Assembly: GCA_934045905.1 (NCBI GenBank)
Contig: OW203771.1
Coordinates: 4,278,001 to 4,342,000 of the forward strand
Source: Leuctra nigra
Taxonomy: Eukaryota > Arthropoda > Insecta > Plecoptera > Leuctridae
Length of the DNA: 64,000 bases
Direction of reading: 5' to 3'
The position numbers were made by a program, and so were the translations under genes. Positions 32,379-43,500 of the stretch are shown piece after piece; position 1 is the first letter of the stretch; each line of letters begins with the position of its first letter. The notes beneath the pieces were generated by a model. That model was not told the origin of the DNA. It did not search any database and saw nothing but the letters and a program-made list of their open reading frames with translations.

Positions 32379-35300
32379 GTGAGTGTGCAGTTAGTCGTGG
32401 AGCAGTGAAGAGTTGACATCATCATGAGTGTCTCACGTCTTCTGTCTCTGGACAACCCTGTGTTCACGTCCTATGCCTTCTACTCGGGCATCCTAGTGGC
32501 CAAGACACTGGACATGAGCTTGTTGACGGCAAGGCACAGGTTCGGGAAGAAGGTGAGTGTGCAGTTAGTCGTGGAGCAGTGAAGAGTTGACATCATCATG
32601 AGTGTCTCACGTCTTCTGTCTCTGGACAACCCTGTGTTCGCGTCCTATGCCTTCTACTCGGGCATCCTAGTGGCCAAGACACTGGACATGAGCTTGTTGA
32701 CGGCAAGGCACAGGTTCGGGAAGAAGGTGAGTGTGCAGTTAGTCGTGGAGCAGTGAAGAGTTGACATCATCATGAGTGTCTCACGTCTTCTGTCTCTGGA
32801 CAACCCTGTGTTCACGTCCTATGCCTTCTACTCGGGCATCCTAGTGGCCAAGACACTGGACATGAGCTTGTTGACGGCAAGGCACAGGTTCGGGAAGAAG
32901 GTGAGTGTGCAGTTAGTCGTGGAGCAGTGAAGAGTTGACATCATCATGAGTGTCTCACGTCTTCTGTCTCTGGACAACCCTGTGTTCACGTCCTATGCCT
33001 TCTACTCGGGCATCCTAGTGGCCAAGACACTGGACATGAGCTTGTTGACGGCAAGGCACAGGTTCGGGAAGAAGGTGAGTGTGCAGTTAGTCGTGGAGCA
33101 GTGAAGAGTTGACATCATCATGAGTGTCTCACGTCTTCTGTCTCTGGACAACCCTGTGTTCACGTCCTATGCCTTCTACTCGGGCATCCTAGTGGCCAAG
33201 ACACTGGACATGAGCTTGTTGACGGCAAGGCACAGGTTCGGGAAGAAGGTGAGTGTGCAGTTAGTCGTGGAGCAGTGAAGAGTTGACATCATCATGAGTG
33301 TCTCACGTCTTCTGTCTCTGGACAACCCTGTGTTCACGTCCTATGCCTTCTACTCGGGCATCCTAGTGGCCACGACACTGGACATGAGCTTGTTGACGGC
33401 AAGGCACAGGTTCGGGAAGAAGGTGAGTGTGCAGTTAGTCGTGGAGCAGTGAAGAGTTGACATCATCATGAGTGTCTCACGTCTTCTGTCTCTGGACAAC
33501 CCTGTGTTCACGTCCTATGCCTTCTACTCGGGCATCCTAGTGGCCAAGACACTGGACATGAGCTTGTTGACGGCAAGGCACAGGTTCGGGAAGAAGGTGA
33601 GTGTGCAGTTAGTCGTGGAGCAGTGAAGAGTTGACATCATCATGAGTGTCTCACGTCTTCTGTCTCTGGACAACCCTGTGTTCACGTCCTATGCCTTCTA
33701 CTCGGGCATCCTAGTGGCCAAGACACTGGACATGAGCTTGTTGACGGCAAGGCACAGGTTCGGGAAGAAGGTGAGTGTGCAGTTAGTCGTGGAGCAGTGA
33801 AGAGTTGACATCATCATGAGTGTCTCACGTCTTCTGTCTCTGGACAACCCTGTGTTCGCGTCCTATGCCTTCTACTCGGGCATCCTAGTGGCCAAGACAC
33901 TGGACATGAGCTTGTTGACGGCAAGGCACAGGTTCGGGAAGAAGGTGAGTGTGCAGTTAGTCGTGGAGCAGTGAAGAGTTGACATCATCATGAGTGTCTC
34001 ACGTCTTTTGTCTCTGGACAACCCTGTGTTCACGTCCTATGCCTTCTACTCGGGCATCCTAGTGGCCAAGACACTGGACATGAGCTTGTTGACGGCAAGG
34101 CACAGGTTCGGGAAGAAGGTGAGTGTGCAGTTAGTCGTGGAGCAGTGAAGAGTTGACATCATCATGAGTGTCTCACGTCTTCTGTCTCTGGACAACCCTG
34201 TGTTCACGTCCTATGCCTTCTACTCGGGCATCCTAGTGGCCAAGACACTGGACATGAGCTTGTTGACGGCAAGGCACAGGTTCGGGAAGAAGGTGAGTGT
34301 GCAGTTAGTCGTGGAGCAGTGAAGAGTTGACATCATCATGAGTGTCTCACGTCTTCTGTCTCTGGACAACCCTGTGTTCACGTCCTATGCCTTCTACTCG
34401 GGCATCCTAGTGGCCAAGACACTGGACATGAGCTTGTTGACGGCAAGGCACAGGTTCGGGAAGAAGGTGAGTGTGCAGTTAGTCGTGGAGCAGTGAAGAG
34501 TTGACATCATCATGAGTGTCTCACGTCTTCTGTCTCTGGACAACCCTGTGTTCACGTCCTATGCCTTCTACTCGGGCATCCTAGTGGCCAAGACACTGGA
34601 CATGAGCTTGTTGACGGCAAGGCACAGGTTCGGGAAGAAGGTGAGTGTGCAGTTAGTCGTGGAGCAGTGAAGAGTTGACATCATCATGAGTGTCTCACGT
34701 CTTCTGTCTCTGGACAACCCTGTGTTCACGTCCTATGCCTTCTACTCGGGCATCCTAGTGGCCAAGACACTGGACATGAGCTTGTTGACGGCAAGGCACA
34801 GGTTCGGGAAGAAGGTGAGTGTGCAGTTAGTCGTGGAGCAGTGAAGAGTTGACATCATCATGAGTGTCTCACGTCTTCTGTCTCTGGACAACCCTGTGTT
34901 CACGTCCTATGCCTTCTACTCGGGCATCCTAGTGGCCACGACACTGGACATGAGCTTGTTGACGGCAAGGCACAGGTTCGGGAAGAAGGTGAGTGTGCAG
35001 TTAGTCGTGGAGCAGTGAAGAGTTGACATCATCATGAGTGTCTCACGTCTTCTGTCTCTGGACAACCCTGTGTTCACGTCCTATGCCTTCTACTCGGGCA
35101 TCCTAGTGGCCAAGACACTGGACATGAGCTTGTTGACGGCAAGGCACAGGTTCGGGAAGAAGGTGAGTGTGCAGTTAGTCGTGGAGCAGTGAAGAGTTGA
35201 CATCATCATGAGTGTCTCACGTCTTCTGTCTCTGGACAACCCTGTGTTCACGTCCTATGCCTTCTACTCGGGCATCCTAGTGGCCAAGACACTGGACATG

Positions 35301-35510
35301 AGCTTGTTGACGGCAAGGCACAGGTTCGGGAAGAAGGTGAGTGTGCAGTTAGTCGTGGAGCAGTGAAGAGTTGACATCATCATGAGTGTCTCACGTCTTC
35401 TGTCTCTGGACAACCCTGTGTTCACGTCCTATGCCTTCTACTCGGGCATCCTAGTGGCCAAGACACTGGACATGAGCTTGTTGACGGGCAGACAGAGGTT
35501 CGCGAAGAAG
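32379..35510 (+). repeat. Tandem array of 18 x 174 bp carrying leader, ATG and exon 1 of MGST gene 2
   Basis: ATG positions run from 32424 to 35382 in exact 174-bp steps. Each unit is 45 nt of leader starting GTGAGTGTGCAG plus the 129-nt exon 1, and is followed by the next unit's GTGAGT, which is also the splice donor. Units are almost identical. Coding differences include T15A (copies at 32598 and 33816) and K27T (33294 and 34860). The last copy differs most (TGRQRFAKK instead of TARHRFGKK) and leads into unique intron sequence GTGAGTATTG. Read-through past a donor meets a stop after nine codons (VSVQLVVEQ). Confidence 0.95.
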
Positions 35511-38500
35511 GTGAGTATTGCTTTCCATCTCCGTTGTCAATTCAGTTCAGATCTCGGGCAGTAACGCGCTGGTCGTGAACTCCGGAGGTCCCGGGTTCGT
35601 GTCCTAACTGAGTTTCCTCGTGGTTTCTCTCGGTGGGGGCCACAGCCCCCCCCCCCCCCCCCCCCCCCAGCCCAGAGACATAACAATGTTATAGAAACAA
35701 AATTCTTAAATTATATTTTCTATAAAACGATCTTAAATTCATTAGAGCACATTGTCATAACATCATGAGCGTAGGAATGGGGGGGGGGGCATGGGGGGTA
35801 TTATACCCCCCCCCCCCCCATTGACCATACAAAATTAAGTCTAATGTCCAAGAATCCCTTAAAAATTGTTTAAATTCTAAAAAAACGCCCTGCGGGTAAA
35901 AATTCGGGTGTTATTTGTTTTAATTTGAGCAGAATCGATTTTAACATGTTTATATTCGAAAAAATGCCCTGCGGGGCAACAATTGTATTTTTTGCTTCGG
36001 TTTGTGCATACTATCTATACGCACTATGCGCCAAGTATATTTTGGTTTTTAAAATTAAGTTTTAACTTGGCCCATTTTTTTATATCACTACTTTTCAGTG
36101 CTGAATTTTTAGATTTCGTCTGTTTTTTTATAGTTTAAGAGACTTGGCTGGTATTTTTACTCGGAGTGTTTTTTATGGGGTTAGATTATTACATGAAAGC
36201 TTACAGATAAGCTCATCGGTTTGATAATCCTTATCAGATAATTCAGTGATATGTGTTGCGAAACACTGAAAACTGTTTTAGAAACCATTGAAGAATATTT
36301 TTTGTTATGCTTATCGAAATGATCAGTAGTTTGAGTGGGAAGTTTATGAGAGGGTCTTTGCAATTTCCCTGGAATCCACAAAGAATGGAAAGAGAATGGG
36401 TCAATTAATTGTAGGTATTCACAAAACAGAAACAAACATCTTTACAAATAAGATTGTTCCTTTATCCTGGGCTTCTGGTTGGGGAGAATGGAGGGGTTAC
36501 CGAATATATTTCCACATGGCCGCGTTCTAACTCTACTTTGTGTTCTCAGATCTTCGCCAACGAAGAGGACTTGAAGCTCGGGACGAACTCGAAAGTCAGC
36601 TTCGACGATCCGGACGTAGAGCGCGTGCGCCGGTGAGTGAGTTGTGAGTTGCGTCATAGGAATGAGAAGTAGATGTAATTCAATCATTAATGAAACCAAA
36701 ACCATGCCAAATGAAGGGTACCTACAGGGAAAGAACGTTTAACAAAATAGTTTAAGGTGTAATCTGCAATGTGATTTTTATGAGCTTTCAGAATATACCC
36801 TCGGGTTGTAGAAAATATTGCCACAAAATTTTGAAAAACACAATTGAAATATATATTTGTATGGAAGATAGATACAAGTTTCAACATAAAACTTCGTATT
36901 ATCTCAGTTTCATCCGAATGTGACTTATTGCGTTATTTCCCTGTACCATTCAAATGCAACTAGCAAAACACCATTACTCCCATACAGCATTGTTTGAAGA
37001 TGTAAATCTTTACCTAATTTTGTAATTATGTACTTAAGAGGTGGAAGGCCGGGAGTCCATTTAATTTATGCTTGATGTGAGCTCAAAGCCAGTAATTCTG
37101 CCTTCATCCAACAGTCTGATTGCGTATTATAATACTAGCTTTTTATTTTTGCATCAAAACCTTGCAAAATAATCTCGTTTGGAAACGATAGGAGACCAAA
37201 CCCGAGAAGCAATTGACGTCAAAATTAAATAGCCTATTGTTAATGGATGTGCTGATGGTTTTTACTTGGCACACATTTTAAAATAAGTTTTATTAAGCGC
37301 CAAGCGAGAAGATAAAATACCTATTAAATTCTTACCAAACATCCAAAAAGTATTACTAATTATTAACGAAGAAAATAAACTAAGAATGTACCAAATAACA
37401 ACCATAAAATTGTATTTTATGTAACTATGATTGCAACTCATTTGGTACACAAATCTTTAAAAAAATATCTAGAACTTCATAATTTTTTTGGAAAATTTAT
37501 TATACTATAAACTTTTTGCAGTACTCCACAATGGCTAGAGATGTGAACACCGGTAATATTACCCCCATCGTTGGTAACATTGTAACTTTCGGTAATTTTA
37601 GAGAAAAAAAAATAATGGAAGTGTTCAAATTTTGCCACAGTACACCACAGTGTAAAAAGAGGACTCAGGATGTATAGAGATTTGATTATATTTTTATAAA
37701 TCAACAAGTTATACTGTAGGTACCGACATCTAAACATTATCAAATGTAATATTTTCCACGTTGGCTACTTATTTTTTTTAAATTTACTTTCTTTTACATA
37801 ATATACTACCTAATTATTTTGAAGGAAGGGTCTTTCAGAGTTCGCTCTTTGATTGCAGGATATTTCACTGCGACTGTAAAAGCATGATGTTTAATTTCGT
37901 AATTGTTAATCATGCCCATTCCAACATTTAATGAAAATTTACCTCGACTCGAAGTCTTTATTTAAGCAGAAATAACTAGGAAAACGCTCGGTGTATAACG
38001 CGCTAATGAGCGAGCACCCAAACGCGCAACATCTCCATCCAACCGGAATATCGTAATGCAAAGAAAACATATACATCCATAGGAATTGAAATACGATCAA
38101 AATAAAATTACACAACTTCATTAAAAATGAGAATAGCCATCACTATGATCCATAAAGAAAAACAGATGTAAGTTGCACCGGAAATTAAATGACAATAAAA
38201 TACCTTCTGGCATTCTATTTAAATGTCAAATGAGTATACACATTCTCTACCGATTAGGCTGAAAACTTATAAAATAAGAGAAAATGGTAGGTAGTAGTCT
38301 TAATGTCCAGGCAAAATTTGAACTTAATCGCAACATTTTGATTTTTGACCAATCGTGAGCTATTTTCATTTTTACTCCAATCGAGGTAAGCTCACAAAAA
38401 CTATACACGATTAAGCTAGAATGAATTTGTATGTACTATGCAAAAATTTTAGTTCGATCGGAAAAGAATGAGACCTCGTTTAATGTTTGGCGTCGGGCCA

Positions 38501-39700
38501 AACAAACAAACACAAAAAAAAACAGAAAGTGTCCAAAAGTGCAGAATGGAGTCGCTTTTTACGCTCGCTCAATTAAAATCGCTATTGTAAAAATTAGATG
38601 AATACTTATCCTCAATCAATAAATAGTAAATACACAATACCTATGTACCTAAACTAAGTAACTTATATGAAAAAATTAATTAATTCACATTCATTAATTT
38701 TCTTACGCCATATAGTTAAAACTGCGCAGAAAATTCAATATTACCGTGCTCGGTAATGTTACCGGTAATATTACCGGTAATATTACCAATTTCAATGTTA
38801 CCGGTAACTTTACATCTCTAACAATGGCATATAAACATATCAACAAACACAGCTTTACATATAAAGCTTTAGTACTCCACATCCATTCTCTTGTGATAGT
38901 TGTAGCTACTAAAATACACCTAAACAGACCGTTATATTGGAGCTTGAAAACCCAATCAATACTCTGCTAAATTCTAAACAGTTAGTTAGGACTGTATTGC
39001 CATGGCAATAACTAGGGTTGGGCGAACCTCATATTTTTTAACCGAACCGAGCCTCGAACCGAACTTCAAATATTTGACCGAACCTCCGAACCGAACGGAA
39101 CCTTTGGTCCTTTTTACCTGCAGTGGTGTTATCAGTTATCACTTATTACTTAGACACACACAAATAGCATCAAACATTGTTTGGCATAGTTTGCACAAGG
39201 GGATTTTGCATTTTGTGCATTTTATTTTTGATAAAATTGATTCACATCATTGAATAAAAAGAAAAGTAAAAAAGTAGCATAAAATTAAAATTATTAATTC
39301 TGTAACAAAGGTTCGGTTCGGTTCGCGAACATCTAAAGCCGTTTCGGTTCGGTTCGGGTTTCGAACCGGGTCGCCCAACCCTAGCAATAACCAATGCCAT
39401 TCCTAGAATGACCGATTGAAAAACTGGCCCTAAATGAAAATGTCCCGATGTTCCAGAGCCCACTTGAACGACGTCGAGAACATCCCCCTGTTCTTCGTGA
39501 CCGGCTTCCTGTACGTGTTGACCGACCCCGAGCCCACCTTGGCCGTCAACCTCTTCCGCGCCTACACCGCCGCCCGCGTGCTCCACACCCTCGTGTACGC
39601 CGTCGTCGTGGTCCCCCAGCCGGCGCGCGCGCTGACCTTCGGCGTGGGGTTCGCGACGACCCTCTACATGGCCGTCAAGGTCGTCATGTACTTCAAGTAG
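32424..39700 (+). CDS. MGST1: Microsomal glutathione S-transferase 1-like, gene 2 (18 copies of exon 1)
   Basis: Exon 1 is any of 18 copies (first 32424-32552, last 35382-35510), exon 2 is 36550-36632, exon 3 is 39457-39700. With one exon-1 copy the product is 151 residues. Exon 2 reads IFANEED, so the usual NPED of the family has Pro to Glu here, then DVERVRR. Exon 3 continues AHLNDVENI and ends VVMYFK. The role is glutathione conjugation and peroxide reduction in internal membranes, as for gene 1. Exon lengths and phases are the same as in genes 1 and 3. Intron 1 contains a GATA-rich block shared with gene 3; intron 2 holds two hAT derivatives with intact target duplications. AATAAA at 40309-40314 is a possible polyadenylation signal. 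Which exon-1 copy is used is not decided by sequence; ribosome scanning and proximity to the promoter favour the first. Confidence 0.88.
35535..35640 (+). mobile_element. tRNA-like SINE fragment
   Basis: GCAGTAACGCGCTGG followed by GGGTTCGTGTCC resembles tRNA A and B boxes. It sits at the start of intron 1 directly after the exon-1 array and is followed by a 23-C run (35646-35668). Confidence 0.35.
36055..36178. repeat. Fragment of the fold-back repeat also at 52840-53085
   Basis: ACTTGGCCCATTTTTTTATA and CGGAGTGTTTTTTATGGGG match the longer element near 53 kb in the same order. No ends or target duplication were found for this copy. Confidence 0.5.
36185..36345 (+). promoter_or_regulatory. 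GATA-rich intron-1 block shared by MGST genes 2 and 3
   Basis: Contains AGATAAGCT, TTTGATAATCCTTATCAGA and GCTTATCG, several GATA cores in both orientations. The segment aligns, with small insertions and deletions, to 47408-47582 in gene 3, whereas most of the two introns does not. Conservation between otherwise diverged introns suggests an enhancer; this is inference. Confidence 0.4.
37536..38820. mobile_element. Nonautonomous hAT element with intact 8-bp target duplication
   Basis: ACAATGGC occurs at both 37528-37535 and 38821-38828. The ends TAGAGATGTGAA and TTTACATCTCTA are inverted repeats typical of hAT, and the subterminal regions carry many GGTAATATTACC boxes. No transposase frame. 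A Helitron-like element (37976-38572) is inserted within it. Confidence 0.85.
37976..38572 (-). mobile_element. Helitron-like nonautonomous element, copy A (nested in hAT)
   Basis: On the minus strand the element starts near TTGAGCGAGCG and ends GAGCG..TTTTCCTAG followed by T. Before the end, CGCTC and GAGCG can form a hairpin. The same termini occur at 50155-51052, 51505-52507 and 57932-58870. CTAG ends, a terminal hairpin and T after the end fit Helitron/Helentron elements. No Rep/helicase is present. Confidence 0.55.
39013..39383. mobile_element. 371-bp nonautonomous hAT element with 8-bp target duplication
   Basis: GCAATAAC is repeated exactly at 39005-39012 and 39384-39391. The ends TAGGGTTGGGCGAACC and GGTCGCCCAACCCTA are inverted repeats, and subterminal GGTTCGGTTCGG boxes recur. 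It lies 74 bp upstream of exon 3 of MGST gene 2. Confidence 0.85.
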
Positions 39701-40473
39701 ACGGCGTCACTCTCTGACATCGACGTGGTCCAACCGCTGAACAGTATGATGAGTCATTGTACAATGACAACATCAATATAATAACATTTAACCAAATGAA
39801 TTCAGGCACTTGACTATAACACAAATTTAAAACATCTTGTTCATATGTGATATCTCTAGCGGTTGTGCATCAAACAGTCATAATTCAATTTCACGCTTTA
39901 TCATTCCAATATGCAAGAGCCAAGCACAAAGCTATAATGCTATTATGTTAGATCAATATTGTATTGACCATTAGGTGCTGACTACAGTATGAATCCCCTT
40001 CATTCAGTTCGAAGTCCTCATGGCATAATTTGTATTATTCTCTTCATGTTAATTAAGATGTATTTGAAAACAGACAAAATATATTAGAAATAAGCAAAAT
40101 ATCAACTTGTAAGTTGTATCCATGTCTATGTCCATTTCCTCCTCTATGGTAAAATATTAATTTATAACCTAAATATTTACCGAAACAGACAACACGCTAG
40201 CAAAGATCGTGTAGGGAAAATATTACCTATATTGAACTACTTTTCATATTTTTTGTAATATTTGGAAATACGACAGCTAAGGGGTTCAAAGAAAAGGAGA
40301 TGTTATAAAATAAAGTAGTAGCTATGTTGTATAATTTTATTATCATTTTTAAAGTTCATAATACTTCGCAAAAAACGGATCAATTTGGATAAAATAAACA
40401 AATACTTCCGAATCAAATACGTCAAACTCAAAAACTACTCCTAAATCGACAAAATATCTTGCGACTTGACAGT
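39701..40473. other. 3' flank of MGST gene 2 and upstream DNA of gene 3
   Basis: AT-rich with no coding feature. AATAAA at 40309-40314, about 610 nt past the stop codon, may be the gene 2 polyadenylation signal. Confidence 0.4.
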
Positions 40474-40551
40474 GCCTCAAGGTCGCTCCATTATCTCCGA
40501 TGACGTGAGCTATTGAGGAGCTCGTCAGCTGACTGACTGTGAAAGATAAGC
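40474..40551 (+). promoter_or_regulatory. Conserved promoter-proximal block of MGST gene 3
   Basis: This 78-bp block aligns without gaps to 32301-32378. TCAAGGTCG, CAGCTGACTGAC and AGATAAG (40544-40550) are kept. The CRE reads TGACGTGA (40501-40508) instead of the palindromic TGACGTCA of gene 2, so cAMP/ATF-type input may differ. Confidence 0.5.
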
Positions 40552-43500
40552 GTGAGTGTGCAGTTAGTCGTGGAGCAGTGAAGAGTTGACATCATCATGA
40601 GTGTCTCACGTCTTCTGTCTCTGGACAACCCTGTGTTCACGTCCTATGCCTTCTACTCGGGCATCCTAGTGGCCAAGACACTGGACATGAGCTTGTTGAC
40701 GGCAAGGCACAGGTTCGGGAAGAAGGTGAGTGTGCAGTTAGTCGTGGAGCAGTGAAGAGTTGACATCATCATGAGTGTCTCACGTCTTCTGTCTCTGGAC
40801 AACCCTGTGTTCGCGTCCTATGCCTTCTACTCGGGCATCCTAGTGGCCAAGACACTGGACATGAGCTTGTTGACGGCAAGGCACAGGTTCGGGAAGAAGG
40901 TGAGTGTGCAGTTAGTCGTGGAGCAGTGAAGAGTTGACATCATCATGAGTGTCTCACGTCTTCTGTCTCTGGACAACCCTGTGTTCACGTCCTATGCCTT
41001 CTACTCGGGCATCCTAGTGGCCAAGACACTGGACATGAGCTTGTTGACGGCAAGGCACAGGTTCGGGAAGAAGGTGAGTGTGCAGTTAGTCGTGGAGCAG
41101 TGAAGAGTTGACATCATCATGAGTGTCTCACGTCTTCTGTCTCTGGACAACCCTGTGTTCACGTCCTATGCCTTCTACTCGGGCATCCTAGTGGCCAAGA
41201 CACTGGACATGAGCTTGTTGACGGCAAGGCACAGGTTCGGGAAGAAGGTGAGTGTGCAGTTAGTCGTGGAGCAGTGAAGAGTTGACATCATCATGAGTGT
41301 CTCACGTCTTCTGTCTCTGGACAACCCTGTGTTCACGTCCTATGCCTTCTACTCGGGCATCCTAGTGGCCAAGACACTGGACATGAGCTTGTTGACGGCA
41401 AGGCACAGGTTCGGGAAGAAGGTGAGTGTGCAGTTAGTCGTGGAGCAGTGAAGAGTTGACATCATCATGAGTGTCTCACGTCTTCTGTCTCTGGACAACC
41501 CTGTGTTCACGTCCTATGCCTTCTACTCGGGCATCCTAGTGGCCAAGACACTGGACATGAGCTTGTTGACGGCAAGGCACAGGTTCGGGAAGAAGGTGAG
41601 TGTGCAGTTAGTCGTGGAGCAGTGAAGAGTTGACATCATCATGAGTGTCTCACGTCTTCTGTCTCTGGACAACCCTGTGTTCACGTCCTATGCCTTCTAC
41701 TCGGGCATCCTAGTGGCCAAGACACTGGACATGAGCTTGTTGACGGCAAGGCACAGGTTCGGGAAGAAGGTGAGTGTGCAGTTAGTCGTGGAGCAGTGAA
41801 GAGTTGACATCATCATGAGTGTCTCACGTCTTCTGTCTCTGGACAACCCTGTGTTCACGTCCTATGCCTTCTACTCGGGCATCCTAGTGGCCAAGACACT
41901 GGACATGAGCTTGTTGACGGCAAGGCACAGGTTCGGGAAGAAGGTGAGTGTGCAGTTAGTCGTGGAGCAGTGAAGAGTTGACATCATCATGAGTGTCTCA
42001 CGTCTTCTGTCTCTGGACAACCCTGTGTTCGCGTCCTATGCCTTCTACTCGGGCATCCTAGTGGCCAAGACACTGGACATGAGCTTGTTGACGGCAAGGC
42101 ACAGGTTCGGGAAGAAGGTGAGTGTGCAGTTAGTCGTGGAGCAGTGAAGAGTTGACATCATCATGAGTGTCTCACGTCTTCTGTCTCTGGACAACCCTGT
42201 GTTCGCGTCCTATGCCTTCTACTCGGGCATCCTAGTGGCCAAGACACTGGACATGAGCTTGTTGACGGCAAGGCACAGGTTCGGGAAGAAGGTGAGTGTG
42301 CAGTTAGTCGTGGAGCAGTGAAGAGTTGACATCATCATGAGTGTCTCACGTCTTCTGTCTCTGGACAACCCTGTGTTCACGTCCTATGCCTTCTACTCGG
42401 GCATCCTAGTGGCCAAGACACTGGACATGAGCTTGTTGACGGCAAGGCACAGGTTCGGGAAGAAGGTGAGTGTGCAGTTAGTCGTGGAGCAGTGAAGAGT
42501 TGACATCATCATGAGTGTCTCACGTCTTCTGTCTCTGGACAACCCTGTGTTCGCGTCCTATGCCTTCTACTCGGGCATCCTAGTGGCCAAGACACTGGAC
42601 ATGAGCTTGTTGACGGCAAGGCACAGGTTCGGGAAGAAGGTGAGTGTGCAGTTAGTCGTGGAGCAGTGAAGAGTTGACATCATCATGAGTGTCTCACGTC
42701 TTCTGTCTCTGGACAACCCTGTGTTCGCGTCCTATGCCTTCTACTCGGGCATCCTAGTGGCCAAGACACTGGACATGAGCTTGTTGACGGCAAGGCACAG
42801 GTTCGGGAAGAAGGTGAGTGTGCAGTTAGTCGTGGAGCAGTGAAGAGTTGACATCATCATGAGTGTCTCACGTCTTCTGTCTCTGGACAACCCTGTGTTC
42901 ACGTCCTATGCCTTCTACTCGGGCATCCTAGTGGCCAAGACACTGGACATGAGCTTGTTGACGGCAAGGCACAGGTTCGGGAAGAAGGTGAGTGTGCAGT
43001 TAGTCGTGGAGCAGTGAAGAGTTGACATCATCATGAGTGTCTCACGTCTTCTGTCTCTGGACAACCCTGTGTTCACGTCCTATGCCTTCTACTCGGGCAT
43101 CCTAGTGGCCAAGACACTGGACATGAGCTTGTTGACGGCAAGGCACAGGTTCGGGAAGAAGGTGAGTGTGCAGTTAGTCGTGGAGCAGTGAAGAGTTGAC
43201 ATCATCATGAGTGTCTCACGTCTTCTGTCCCTGGACAACCCTGTGTTCACGTCCTATGCCTTCTACTCGGGCATCCTAGTGGCCAAGACACTGGACATGA
43301 GCTTGTTGACGGCAAGGCACAGGTTCGGGAAGAAGGTGAGTGTGCAGTTAGTCGTGGAGCAGTGAAGAGTTGACATCATCATGAGTGTCTCACGTCTTCT
43401 GTCTCTGGACAACCCTGTGTTCACGTCCTATGCCTTCTACTCGGGCATCCTAGTGGCCAAGACACTGGACATGAGCTTGTTGACGGCAAGGCACAGGTTC

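Noticed and set aside
39448..39717. Alternative +1 frame over exon 3 of MGST gene 2 (Arg/Pro-rich)
   Set aside because: GC-rich third positions of the real exon leave the other frame open; the MGST frame has the family signature and conserved splice phase.
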